Assembly (NCBI GenBank): GCA_025934385.1
Contig: JAICYE010000003.1
Span: 1-19,007, forward strand
Direction: 5' to 3'
Length of the DNA: 19,007 nt
Source of the DNA: Acidimicrobiia bacterium
Lineage (GTDB): Bacteria; Actinomycetota; Acidimicrobiia; IMCC26256; BP-133
Part shown: in pieces, positions 1 to 6,834 of the stretch
How the letters are laid out: the number at the start of each line of letters is the position of its first letter
How positions within the stretch are numbered: position 1 is the stretch's first letter
Translations under genes and position numbers: made by a program
The notes under the pieces: generated by a model
Told to the model about the DNA's origin: nothing
The model's input: only the letters and a program-made list of their open reading frames with translations
Database searches by the model: none

Positions 1-1
1 C

Positions 2-490
2 AGCCGCATCCTCGTCGAGGGCGTCCACGACGCCGCGCTCGTCGAGAAGGTGTGGGGCGACGACCTGCGGCTGGAGGGGGTGGTGGTGGAGCGGCTCGAC
101 GGCGTCGACCACCTGGCCGACGTCGTGGCCGAGTTCGGCCCGGGGCCGGGGCGCCGGCTCGGCGTGCTGGTCGACCATCTCGTGGCCGGGAGCAAGGAGG
201 CCCGGCTGGCGGCCGAGGTGCGCCACCCCCACGTGCTGGTGACCGGGACGCCGTACGTCGACGTGTGGCAGGCCGTGCGGCCGGCCGCCGCCGGCATCGC
301 CGCCTGGCCGATCGTGCCCCGGGGAGTACCCTGGAAGGACGGAGTCTGCGCCGCCCTCGGAGCTGCCGAGCCCGGCCTCCTCTGGCGCAAGTTGCTCGGA
401 GCCGTCACGACCTGGAAAGACTTGGAGACACCGTTCGTGCGAGCGGTCGAGCAACTCATCGATTTCGTCACCGACCCGGGGGCAATGTGA
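2..490 (+). CDS. DUF3097-family protein with Toprim-like region, 5'-truncated by window edge
   Basis: The reading frame is open from base 2, so the gene starts outside the window; the ATG at 50 is internal. The visible part starts with ILVEGVHDAALVEKVWGDDL and continues with a GVLVDHLVAGSKE segment. This resembles the acidic Toprim-type core of the DUF3097 family, which is widespread in Actinomycetota: a glutamate in LVEG and acidic residues near the end of a following strand. The family has no established function, although a Toprim-like fold suggests nucleic acid or nucleotide chemistry. The C-terminal part, with PRGVPWKDGVC and a Trp/Leu-rich segment, is intact, and the stop overlaps the next start by four bases (GTGA, 487-490). 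That implies translational coupling to the small gene behind it. The family call is from memory of the motif pattern and is fairly secure; the function is unknown. Confidence 0.75.
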   Translation, partial: SRILVEGVHDAALVEKVWGDDLRLEGVVVERLDGVDHLADVVAEFGPGPGRRLGVLVDHLVAGSKEARLAAEVRHPHVLVTGTPYVDVWQAVRPAAAGIAAWPIVPRGVPWKDGVCAALGAAEPGLLWRKLLGAVTTWKDLETPFVRAVEQLIDFVTDPGAM

Positions 491-678
491 TTCCGAGCGA
501 GAAGATCTCCGTGCTGTTGCCGAGGGATGTCCTCGAGGACGCTCGCCAGGCGGCGGCTGCCGGCGGCGAGACGATCGACGAGTTCGTTCAGGCCGCCCTC
601 ACCGAACGGCTCAGTCGCCTCGCTGCGCCCGTCCCGGATGACCGCCGTCGGGCGGCGGCGGCCGAGTGGTTCGACTAG
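487..678 (+). CDS. Small ribbon-helix-helix-like protein (63 aa)
   Basis: A GTG at 487 overlaps the upstream stop, giving a 63-residue protein. The N-terminus, EKISVLLPRDVLEDARQAAA, has the shape of an Arc/CopG/MetJ ribbon-helix-helix domain: one beta-strand (KISVLLP) and then two helices (RDVLEDARQAAA and TIDEFVQAALTERL). The tail is Arg/Ala-rich and ends in EWFD. Such proteins dimerise and usually bind operator DNA, often as antitoxins. Here no toxin gene follows: the next 88 bases are non-coding and a metabolic gene comes after. The overlap with the DUF3097 gene suggests co-expression. It could be an autoregulator, an orphan antitoxin-like fold, or a partner of the upstream protein. The fold is inferred from pattern only. 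Confidence 0.65.
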   Translation: MIPSEKISVLLPRDVLEDARQAAAAGGETIDEFVQAALTERLSRLAAPVPDDRRRAAAAEWFD

Positions 679-751
679 GGAGCTTCACCTGCCTCCCCCC
701 GGACACCACTGACGGCTCGGGTAGCGTAGGAGCCGTTCACCGCCCGTCCGA

Positions 752-757
752 CATAAT
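752..757 (+). promoter_or_regulatory. Candidate -10 box for a leaderless ligase transcript
   Basis: CATAAT lies nine bases before the ATG at 767 in otherwise GC-rich DNA. No AGGAGG-like ribosome binding site precedes that ATG. The spacing would place transcription initiation at or within a few bases of the start codon, the leaderless arrangement common in actinobacteria. No convincing -35 box is visible. This is inference from sequence alone. Confidence 0.4.
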
Positions 758-766
758 GGGCGACGT

Positions 767-2287
767 ATGAGTGACGCCCGGCGTAAGAACGTCTCACTTT
801 TCCTCGACCACCAACTCGACGCCGGCCGCGCCGACCGGGTCGCGGTCGTGTGCGGCGACGAGCGGGTCACCTACGGCGAGCTGCTTCATCGGGCCTGCCG
901 GGCCGGGGCCGCCCTCCACGACGCCGGCGTCCGGCGCGAGGAGCGGGTCCTGCTGCTGCTCGACGACACGCCGGCCTTCCCGGCCACGTTCCTCGGCGCC
1001 ATTCGGATCGGGGCCGTGCCGGTGCCGGTCAACCCGCTCTACAAGCCGTCCGACTTCCGCTACTTCCTGGAGGACTCCTACGCCCGGGTGGTGGTGGCCG
1101 ACGCCGCCTTCGCCGAGAAGGCGGCCGAAGCGATCGAGGGGCTCGACGGCGTGAGGGTCTTCGAGCCCTCCGACCTCTCCGACACGGGCTCCGGCGTCGA
1201 CGAGGGCGGCCTGCCGGCGCTGCCCACCCACGAGGACGACATGGCGTTCTGGCTCTACAGCTCGGGGTCGACGGGCCGGCCCAAGGGCGTGATCCACCGC
1301 CAGGCCGATGCCGCCGGCGTCTGCGACACCTACGGCGCCAACGTGCTCCAGCTCACCGACGCCGACGTGACCTACTCGACCACGAAGCTGTACCACGCCT
1401 ACGGCATCGGCAACGGCATCTTCTTCCCCTACCGCGTCGGAGCCACCACCGTCCTGACGCCCGGCCGGCCGAGCCCCGGCGCCATCTTCTCCACGGTCGA
1501 GACCCACCGGCCGACGGCGTTCTTCTCGGTGCCCACCCTCTACAACGCCCTCGTCAACGCCGAGGGCGCCAAGGGGCGGGACTTCTCGTCGGTCCGCATC
1601 TGCCTCTCGGCCGCCGAGCCCCTGCCGCCCGAGGTGTTCCGCCGCTTCGAGGAGACGTGGGGGCTGCCGATCCTCGACGGCATCGGCTCCACCGAGATGC
1701 TCCACATCTACTGCTCCAACACCGCCGATGCCCGCAAGCCGGGCTCCAGCGGGCGACCCGTCCCGGGCTACGAGCTGATGATCCGCGACGAGGGCGGGCG
1801 CCCCACCGCCCCCGGCGAGGTCGGCGAGCTGCTCGTGAAGGGCGACAGCGCCCTCTCCGGCTACTGGCACCACCGCGACCGCACCCGGCGCACGCTGGTC
1901 GGCGAGTACTTCGCCACCGGCGATCGCTACCGCGTCGACGAGGACGGCTTCTACTGGTACGAGGGCCGGGCCGACGACATGATCAAGGTCGGCGGGCTGT
2001 GGGTGTCGCCGATCGAGATCGAGAACGTGCTCATGGAGCACGCCGCGGTGCTCGAGGCCGGCGTCGTCGGCGTCGACGTCGAGGGGTTCATGAAGATCCG
2101 GGCCCACGTGACGCTGCGGCCCGAGGTGGCCGCCGGCGCCGGCGAGGACCTCGTGGCCGAGCTCCAGAACCTCTGCAAGGAACGGCTGCAGCGCTACCAG
2201 TACCCGCACATCGTCCGCTTCGATTCGGAACTGCCGAAGACGATGACCGGCAAGATCCAGCGCTACGTGTTGCGGAGCCGCTCGTGA
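767..2287 (+). CDS. Benzoate-CoA ligase family acyl-CoA synthetase
   Basis: This 506-aa member of the ANL adenylating superfamily activates a carboxylate with ATP and transfers the acyl group to CoA. The phosphate-binding loop YSSGSTGRPKG is at residues 164-174, and the A5-type segment DGIGSTEMLHIY follows mid-protein. The C-terminal domain carries YEGRADDMIKVGGLWVSP, and the catalytic lysine of PKTMTGK is K496. The paired features YGIGNGIFFPYRVGATTVL and GIGSTEMLHIYCSN are typical of the benzoate-CoA ligase family rather than fatty acyl ligases. Length is normal for that family. The ATG at 767 has no Shine-Dalgarno but has a -10-like box close upstream. Its stop is followed directly by the amidohydrolase start. 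The exact acid (benzoate, hydroxybenzoate or another aromatic or heteroaromatic acid) cannot be read from the sequence. Confidence 0.85.
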   Translation: MSDARRKNVSLFLDHQLDAGRADRVAVVCGDERVTYGELLHRACRAGAALHDAGVRREERVLLLLDDTPAFPATFLGAIRIGAVPVPVNPLYKPSDFRYFLEDSYARVVVADAAFAEKAAEAIEGLDGVRVFEPSDLSDTGSGVDEGGLPALPTHEDDMAFWLYSSGSTGRPKGVIHRQADAAGVCDTYGANVLQLTDADVTYSTTKLYHAYGIGNGIFFPYRVGATTVLTPGRPSPGAIFSTVETHRPTAFFSVPTLYNALVNAEGAKGRDFSSVRICLSAAEPLPPEVFRRFEETWGLPILDGIGSTEMLHIYCSNTADARKPGSSGRPVPGYELMIRDEGGRPTAPGEVGELLVKGDSALSGYWHHRDRTRRTLVGEYFATGDRYRVDEDGFYWYEGRADDMIKVGGLWVSPIEIENVLMEHAAVLEAGVVGVDVEGFMKIRAHVTLRPEVAAGAGEDLVAELQNLCKERLQRYQYPHIVRFDSELPKTMTGKIQRYVLRSRS

Positions 2288-3163
2288 TTGCCAGACGCCG
2301 TGATTGACGGCATCCCCCTCGTGGACGCCCACCTCCACCCCGCCCACCTTTCGACGCTGAAGATGCCGGTCAAGGTGTGGGCCGGGGGGTTCGGGTCGAT
2401 GGACGGGATCTACGACGCTGACGGCGCCGTGATCCCGCCCGCCTTCGACGCCTACCTGGAGGCCGAAGGCGTCGACGTCGCCATCATGTTCTGCGAGTAC
2501 AGCCCGCTGGCCACCGGCGTCCAGCCGATCGAGGACCTGCTCCCGATCGCCGCCGCCAACCCCGCCCGGCTGCGGTTCATCGCCAACGTCAACCCCCACC
2601 TCCACGACCCGCCCCTGTCCGAGCTCGAGCGGCAGCTGGCGCTGGGAGCCGTGGGCCTCAAGCTCCACCCCGTCCACGCCCGGTTCTCGCCGAACGACGC
2701 CGTCCTGTGGCCGCTGTATGGCCGCTGCTCCGAGATCGGTTTGCCGGTGGTGTTCCACTGCGGCACCAGCGTCTTCCCCGGCGCCGTCAACCGCTACGCC
2801 GACCCCGGTCTCGTCGACGAGGTGGCCGGCGCCTTCCCTGAGCTCACGATCGTGCTGGCCCACGGCGGCCGGGGCTGGTGGTACGACGCCGCCGCCTTCA
2901 TCGCCCAGATTCGGCCCAACGTGTGGATCGAGCTGTCGGGCCTGCCGCCGAAGAAGCTGCCGCAGTACTACCGCAACTTCGACCTCGGCCGGCTGGGGCG
3001 GAAGTTCGTCTTCGCCACCGACTGGCCCGGCGTCCCCGGCATTGCCCGCAACGCCGCCGCCATCGCCGATCTCGGCTTCGACCGCGACACGCTGGAGCTG
3101 ATCTTCTGGCGCAACGCCTTTTCCATTTACGCCCTCGGGGAGCCTCCGACTGACTGGTGTTGA
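2288..3163 (+). CDS. Amidohydrolase-family metal-dependent hydrolase or decarboxylase (Amidohydro_2 type)
   Basis: This 291-aa TIM-barrel enzyme has the metal-binding pattern of the amidohydrolase-2 family: DAHLHP with H15 and H17, KLHP with H127, FHCGT with H157, AHGG with H192, and TDWPG with D245. Family members include ACMSD and resorcylate-type decarboxylases and various ring or lactone hydrolases, so the reaction may be hydrolysis or non-oxidative decarboxylation. The start is a TTG at 2288, directly after the TGA of the ligase with no gap. A GTG at 2300 is an in-frame alternative that keeps every motif. It is flanked by two acyl-CoA synthetases, suggesting it prepares or processes an acid that one of them activates. 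Family assignment is secure; the substrate is not determinable. Confidence 0.8.
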   Translation: MPDAVIDGIPLVDAHLHPAHLSTLKMPVKVWAGGFGSMDGIYDADGAVIPPAFDAYLEAEGVDVAIMFCEYSPLATGVQPIEDLLPIAAANPARLRFIANVNPHLHDPPLSELERQLALGAVGLKLHPVHARFSPNDAVLWPLYGRCSEIGLPVVFHCGTSVFPGAVNRYADPGLVDEVAGAFPELTIVLAHGGRGWWYDAAAFIAQIRPNVWIELSGLPPKKLPQYYRNFDLGRLGRKFVFATDWPGVPGIARNAAAIADLGFDRDTLELIFWRNAFSIYALGEPPTDWC

Positions 3164-3173
3164 GCGTCGGGGG

Positions 3174-3179
3174 TAAGTT
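3174..3179 (+). promoter_or_regulatory. Candidate -10 box for the second synthetase
   Basis: TAAGTT fits the TANNNT consensus and sits seven bases before the ATG at 3187, a spacing suited to a leaderless transcript. A G-run (3169-3173) just upstream could alternatively act as a weak ribosome binding site. It may be an internal promoter inside the cluster. The evidence is positional only. Confidence 0.3.
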
Positions 3180-3186
3180 CGCCGTC

Positions 3187-4851
3187 ATGATGCGACCGGG
3201 ACGCGACGCCACCCCCAACATGACCGACTACGAGGCCGAGCGGGCCAGCTTCCGGCTGGAAGTGCCCCCCCGGTTCAACTTCGTCCTCGACGTCCTCGAA
3301 AAGCGGGCGGCGGCCACGCCCGACGGGCTGTGCCTCCTGGCGCTGGACTCCACCGGCGCCGAGACCGCCCGGTACACCTGGGCCGGGATGGCCCGGGAGA
3401 CGCGGCGGATGGGCAACGCCCTCCTCGGTCTCGGTGTGAAGAAGGGCGACCCGCTGTTCATCATGCTGCCCCGGATCCCGCAGTGGTACGTGGCCGCCCT
3501 CGGGGCCATGCGCATCGGCGCCATCCCCATGCCGGGCACCAACCTCTTGACCGGCAAGGACATCGAGTACCGCATCCAGCGGGCCGACGCCGTCGCCGCC
3601 GTCACCGACTCGGAAGGGGCGGCCAAGGTCGACCTGGTGGCCGGCAACCTTCCGATGCTCCGGCACAAGATCGTCGTCGGCGAGTCGCCGTCCAACGGCT
3701 GGACGCCGATCGACCGCCTGCTGGAGACGGGCTCGCCCGATCCGACGCCGGCCGATCCGACGGCGTCGACCGATCCGATGTTGCTGTACTTCACCAGCGG
3801 CACCGTGTCGTACCCGAAGATGGTCATGCACACCCAGGCCAGCTACGGCATCGGGCACACGATCACCGCCCGCTACTGGCAGGACCTCCGGGAGGGCGAC
3901 GTCTCCTGGGCCCTGTCCGACATGGGCTGGGCCAAGGCCGCCTGGGGGAAGCTGTTCGGCCAGTGGCAGCAGGGGGCCACGGTCGTGCTCATGAACATGG
4001 GCAAGCCCGATCCCGATCTGCTGCTCGACACCATCGGCCGCCACGGCATCACCGAGTTCTGCGCCCCGCCGACGCTGTACCGCAGCCTGGTGCTGGCCGA
4101 CATCGGCAGCCACGACCTGTCGTGCCTGCGCCACTGCGCGTCGGCCGGCGAACCGCTCAACCCCGAGGTCATCCGCATCTGGGAGGAGGGCACCCGGGGG
4201 CTCACGATCTACGACGGCTACGGTCAGACCGAGACCGTCAACCTGGTGGCGAACTACCGGTGCATGCCGGTGCGGCCGGGGTCGATGGGCAAGCCGACGC
4301 CAGGCTTCGACGTCCGCATCGTGAGCGAGTCGGGCGACACCCTCGGGCCGGGCGAGGAGGGCCACATCGCCGTCCGGGTGGCGCCCGAGCGGCCGGTCGG
4401 AATGTTCGCCGGCTACTACAAGGACCCCGAGGCCAGCGAGGCCGCCTTCCACGGCGGCTGGTACTTCACCGGCGACAAGGGTCGCGTCGACGAGGACGGC
4501 TATTTCTGGTTCGAGGGACGGGCCGACGATGTCATCACCTCGTCGGCCTACCGGATCGGGCCGTTCGAGGTGGAGAGCGCCCTCATCGAGCACCCCGCCG
4601 TGGCCGAAGCCGCCGTCGTCGGGAAGGACGACCCCGAGCGGACCCAGCTCGTCACCGCCTTCGTCATCTGCGCCCCCGGCTTCCAGGGCTCCGAGGCGCT
4701 GGCCCTCGAGCTCCAGGACCACGTGAAGCGGACCACGGCGCCCTACAAGTACCCCCGGCTGGTGTACTTCGTCGACGAACTGCCGAAGACCGTGAGCGGC
4801 AAGATCCGTCGGACCGAACTTCGTGATCAGCTCCGGGAAGGCAAGTTCTGA
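3187..4851 (+). CDS. Acyl-CoA synthetase (AMP-forming, medium-chain/MACS-like)
   Basis: About 554 residues from the ATG at 3187. The ANL motifs are all present: YFTSGTVSYPKMVMH (residues 201-215), YGQTE, YFTGDKGRVDEDGYFWFEGR, the hinge segment DDVITSSAYRIGPFEVES, and the catalytic lysine of PKTVSGK (K539). The phosphate loop has VSYPK where many relatives have TGxPK, a pattern common in MACS-type enzymes that act on medium-chain, branched or aryl acids. The start is uncertain. GTG 3157 overlaps the preceding stop, ATG 3187 has a -10-like box or G-run upstream, and ATG 3220 (MTDYEAERASF) also looks like a natural N-terminus. It probably acts in the same catabolic pathway as the two upstream genes, but could serve unrelated acid activation. 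Confidence 0.82.
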   Translation: MMRPGRDATPNMTDYEAERASFRLEVPPRFNFVLDVLEKRAAATPDGLCLLALDSTGAETARYTWAGMARETRRMGNALLGLGVKKGDPLFIMLPRIPQWYVAALGAMRIGAIPMPGTNLLTGKDIEYRIQRADAVAAVTDSEGAAKVDLVAGNLPMLRHKIVVGESPSNGWTPIDRLLETGSPDPTPADPTASTDPMLLYFTSGTVSYPKMVMHTQASYGIGHTITARYWQDLREGDVSWALSDMGWAKAAWGKLFGQWQQGATVVLMNMGKPDPDLLLDTIGRHGITEFCAPPTLYRSLVLADIGSHDLSCLRHCASAGEPLNPEVIRIWEEGTRGLTIYDGYGQTETVNLVANYRCMPVRPGSMGKPTPGFDVRIVSESGDTLGPGEEGHIAVRVAPERPVGMFAGYYKDPEASEAAFHGGWYFTGDKGRVDEDGYFWFEGRADDVITSSAYRIGPFEVESALIEHPAVAEAAVVGKDDPERTQLVTAFVICAPGFQGSEALALELQDHVKRTTAPYKYPRLVYFVDELPKTVSGKIRRTELRDQLREGKF

Positions 4852-4887
4852 CAGGTTGGTCGCGGTCCCGTTCTCCGGGAGGCTGAT

Positions 4888-4893
4888 TAACCT
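4888..4893 (+). promoter_or_regulatory. Candidate -10 box ahead of the di-heme cytochrome gene
   Basis: TAACCT fits TANNNT and lies nine bases upstream of the ATG at 4903, within the 51-base gap after the second synthetase. No -35 hexamer at a normal distance is evident. It could start a transcript running through the cytochrome gene into the ccm genes. Low confidence. Confidence 0.3.
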
Positions 4894-4902
4894 GGCGGGG
4901 CG

Positions 4903-6108
4903 ATGGGGGGAGGAATCTTCGGGTCGTCCCGGCGTCGGCGCGGGCGCTATCTGCTCCTGGGCCTGCCGCTGGCCGTCGGCGTCGCCGCCGTGGTGGCCGC
5001 CGCGCCCTCGGCCGCGCCGATCGGCGCCCCGGCCGGGCCCGACACCCGCCTCCCGGCCAACCCCGTCCTCCAATCGCTGGCCGCCCGGGCCCGGTACGAC
5101 GCCGCGGCCGGGTATCGCACCCCCGACCCCACGAACCCCGTCTGGAAGAGCGTCCACGGCCCGTTCCGGTCCGACCTCCCCGGCCGCGACCAGTCCAACG
5201 ACCCGTCGCCGGTCTACACCGAGGCGCAGCGCCACCAGCTGGCCGCCGAGGGCAAGGCGCTGTTCTTCTCCACCACCGCCTTCGGGCAGCAGCCGAGCGA
5301 GGGGCCGATGGTCCATGGCCTCCGGCTGTCCTGCGCCACCTGCCACGCCGGCCCGGGGTTCGCCGACGGCCTGACCCACGTCGTCGGGCCCGTCCGGGAG
5401 CGGGAGCTCGGCCGCCGCCAGACGCCCTCGCTGTTCGGGGTGGCCTTCACCGCCCCCTACGGGTGGGACGGCCGCAACCCCACGCTGCAGAACCAGGCCC
5501 GGGGGGCGGCGGTCTCGCCGCTGGAGATGCACGCCGGCCGGGAGCCGACCAAGCACGAGCTCGACGCCCTGACCGAGTTCATGAAGACGATCGTCGAGCC
5601 GCCGGCCGTCCCGGGGAAGGACTTCGACCCCGTCCGGGCCAAGCGGGGCGAGGCCCTCTTCCGCACGCCGCGGCCGGTGGTCGACCCGACCGGCGAGTTC
5701 CCCTCGGGGGCCAGGGTGGCCTGCGCCACCTGCCACTCCGGCGCCTTCTTCACCGACCGGAAGTTCCACCGCGACTTCGTCCCGACCGGCGACCCGGTGC
5801 TCGACCCCGGCCGCGTCGGCCCCGACGGCACGATCCTCGGATTCGACACCCCGTCGCTGCTCGGAGCCCGGCTGACGGCGCCGTACTTCCACGACGGCGT
5901 GGCCGGCGACCCGACGGGTCCCAGCAACTTCCTGGGCGGCGGGGTGGGGCCCCACTCGGCCGAGGTCCAGCCCGGCGCGGCCGGCCCGGCCGCCGCCCGG
6001 CGGGCGCTGCTCGACAACCTTTTGCCCTTCTACAACACCGTCCGGTTCAACTTCGGCTTCACCCAGGACGAGCTGCGGGACATCGCCGAGTTCATCCTGT
6101 CGCTCTAG
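4903..6108 (+). CDS. Di-heme c-type cytochrome, cytochrome c peroxidase/MauG-like
   Basis: This 401-aa protein begins with an Arg-rich stretch and a hydrophobic segment (YLLLGLPLAVGVAAVVAAA, about residues 15-35). That segment serves as an export signal or membrane anchor, placing the rest outside the membrane. Two CXXCH haem-binding motifs are present, both reading CATCH, at residues 144-148 and 274-278. Their spacing, and sequences such as RQTPSLFGVAFTAPYGWDGR and FDTPSLLGARLTAPYFHDG after each haem, match the bacterial di-haem cytochrome c peroxidase/MauG group. Members reduce peroxide or oxidise substrates using two covalent haems. It lies 60 bases before ccmB and needs covalent haem attachment, so it is a plausible client of the adjacent maturation operon. 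Substrate and electron donor are unknown. Confidence 0.85.
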   Translation: MGGGIFGSSRRRRGRYLLLGLPLAVGVAAVVAAAPSAAPIGAPAGPDTRLPANPVLQSLAARARYDAAAGYRTPDPTNPVWKSVHGPFRSDLPGRDQSNDPSPVYTEAQRHQLAAEGKALFFSTTAFGQQPSEGPMVHGLRLSCATCHAGPGFADGLTHVVGPVRERELGRRQTPSLFGVAFTAPYGWDGRNPTLQNQARGAAVSPLEMHAGREPTKHELDALTEFMKTIVEPPAVPGKDFDPVRAKRGEALFRTPRPVVDPTGEFPSGARVACATCHSGAFFTDRKFHRDFVPTGDPVLDPGRVGPDGTILGFDTPSLLGARLTAPYFHDGVAGDPTGPSNFLGGGVGPHSAEVQPGAAGPAAARRALLDNLLPFYNTVRFNFGFTQDELRDIAEFILSL

Positions 6109-6134
6109 GCGCGGGATCATGGCCCGGTGCTGAT

Positions 6135-6165
6135 CTCTCCGGGGGGCACCCCCCGGCCCCCGGGT
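6135..6165 (+). repeat. GC-rich palindromic repeat, copy 1 (ahead of ccmB)
   Basis: This stretch holds a perfect 8-base inverted repeat (CCGGGGGG at 6139-6146 and CCCCCCGG at 6149-6156, loop CA), followed at once by a C5G3 run. The order G6-CA-C5, a 3-base spacer, then CCCCCGGG is shared with the insertion inside the P-type ATPase gene when that one is read on the minus strand. The pentamer CTGAT flanks it on both sides (6130-6134 and 6166-6170), which could be a target duplication or chance. It occupies the leader directly before the likely ccmB start at 6169 and could form an RNA hairpin there. Confidence 0.55.
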
Positions 6166-6168
6166 CTG

Positions 6169-6834
6169 ATGCGGCAGGCGCTGCTGGTGGCGGGCAAGGA
6201 CCTGCGGATCGAGGCCCGCTCCCGGGTGGCCCTCAACCAGGTGCTGCCCTTCGCCGGGATCGTGTTGCTGCTGTTCGCCTTCGCCCTCGACCCCGACCGG
6301 GGCCTCCTCCCCCGGGTGGCGCCGGGGCTGTTCTGGGTGGCGGTGCTGCTGGCCGGGCTGCTGGCGATCTCCCGGGCCTTCGCCGTCGAGGGCGAGAACG
6401 GCGTGCGCGACGCCCTGCGCCTGTCGGGGCTCGACGGTGCCGCCGTCTTCTGCGGCAAGGCCCTGGCGGTGGCAGTCCAGCTGCTGGCCCTGGAGGTGGT
6501 GCTCGGCATCGGCGTCGTCGTCCTCTACGACCTGCAGCTGCACAACCCACTGGTGGTGGTCCTGACCAGCCTGGCCGCGACGGCGGGCCTCGCCGCCGCC
6601 GGTACCGTGTATGGAGTGCTCGCGGCGGGTCTGCGGGTCCGGGAGACGCTGTTTCCCCTGCTCGTGCTACCCGTCGTGGCGCCCGTCATGCTCGGCGCGA
6701 CCCGGGCCTGGGAGGCGGCGCTGTCCGGCGCCCCGTCCGAGGCGTGGCCCTGGGTCAAGCTCCTGACGGTGTTCGGGGTGATCTACGTGACGATGGGGTG
6801 GCTGGCCTTCGGGCCGCTGCTGGAGGAGACATGA
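6169..6834 (+). CDS. ccmB: Haem exporter membrane protein CcmB
   Basis: CcmB is the permease-like membrane subunit that pairs with the ATPase CcmA in System I cytochrome c maturation; the complex releases holo-CcmE for haem delivery. The N-terminus MRQALLVAGKDLRIEARSR is typical of CcmB. About six hydrophobic segments follow, with a conserved-looking SRAFAVEGENGVRDALRLSG cytoplasmic loop between helices. At 221 aa from ATG 6169 the length is normal. An upstream in-frame GTG at 6127 would add 14 residues encoded by the palindromic repeat (SPGGTPRPPG), so 6169 is preferred although no clear Shine-Dalgarno precedes it. Its stop overlaps ccmC by ATGA. No ccmA lies upstream; the preceding gene is a di-heme cytochrome. 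Confidence 0.85.
   Translation: MRQALLVAGKDLRIEARSRVALNQVLPFAGIVLLLFAFALDPDRGLLPRVAPGLFWVAVLLAGLLAISRAFAVEGENGVRDALRLSGLDGAAVFCGKALAVAVQLLALEVVLGIGVVVLYDLQLHNPLVVVLTSLAATAGLAAAGTVYGVLAAGLRVRETLFPLLVLPVVAPVMLGATRAWEAALSGAPSEAWPWVKLLTVFGVIYVTMGWLAFGPLLEET

Noticed and set aside
690..705. Possible third fragment of the palindromic repeat (CTCCCCCC then GGACA)
   Set aside because: Only about 12 bases resemble the ATPase copy, with gaps, and neither palindrome is complete. This is indistinguishable from chance C/G runs.
794..2863. 689-aa minus-strand frame
   Set aside because: It is antisense to the benzoate-CoA-ligase-like and amidohydrolase genes, with a low-complexity shadow composition.
3127..6543. 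1138-aa open frame on the minus strand
   Set aside because: It lies opposite three well-identified plus-strand genes and ccmB, and is Gly/Arg/His/Val-rich with no recognisable motif. It is a GC-driven shadow frame.
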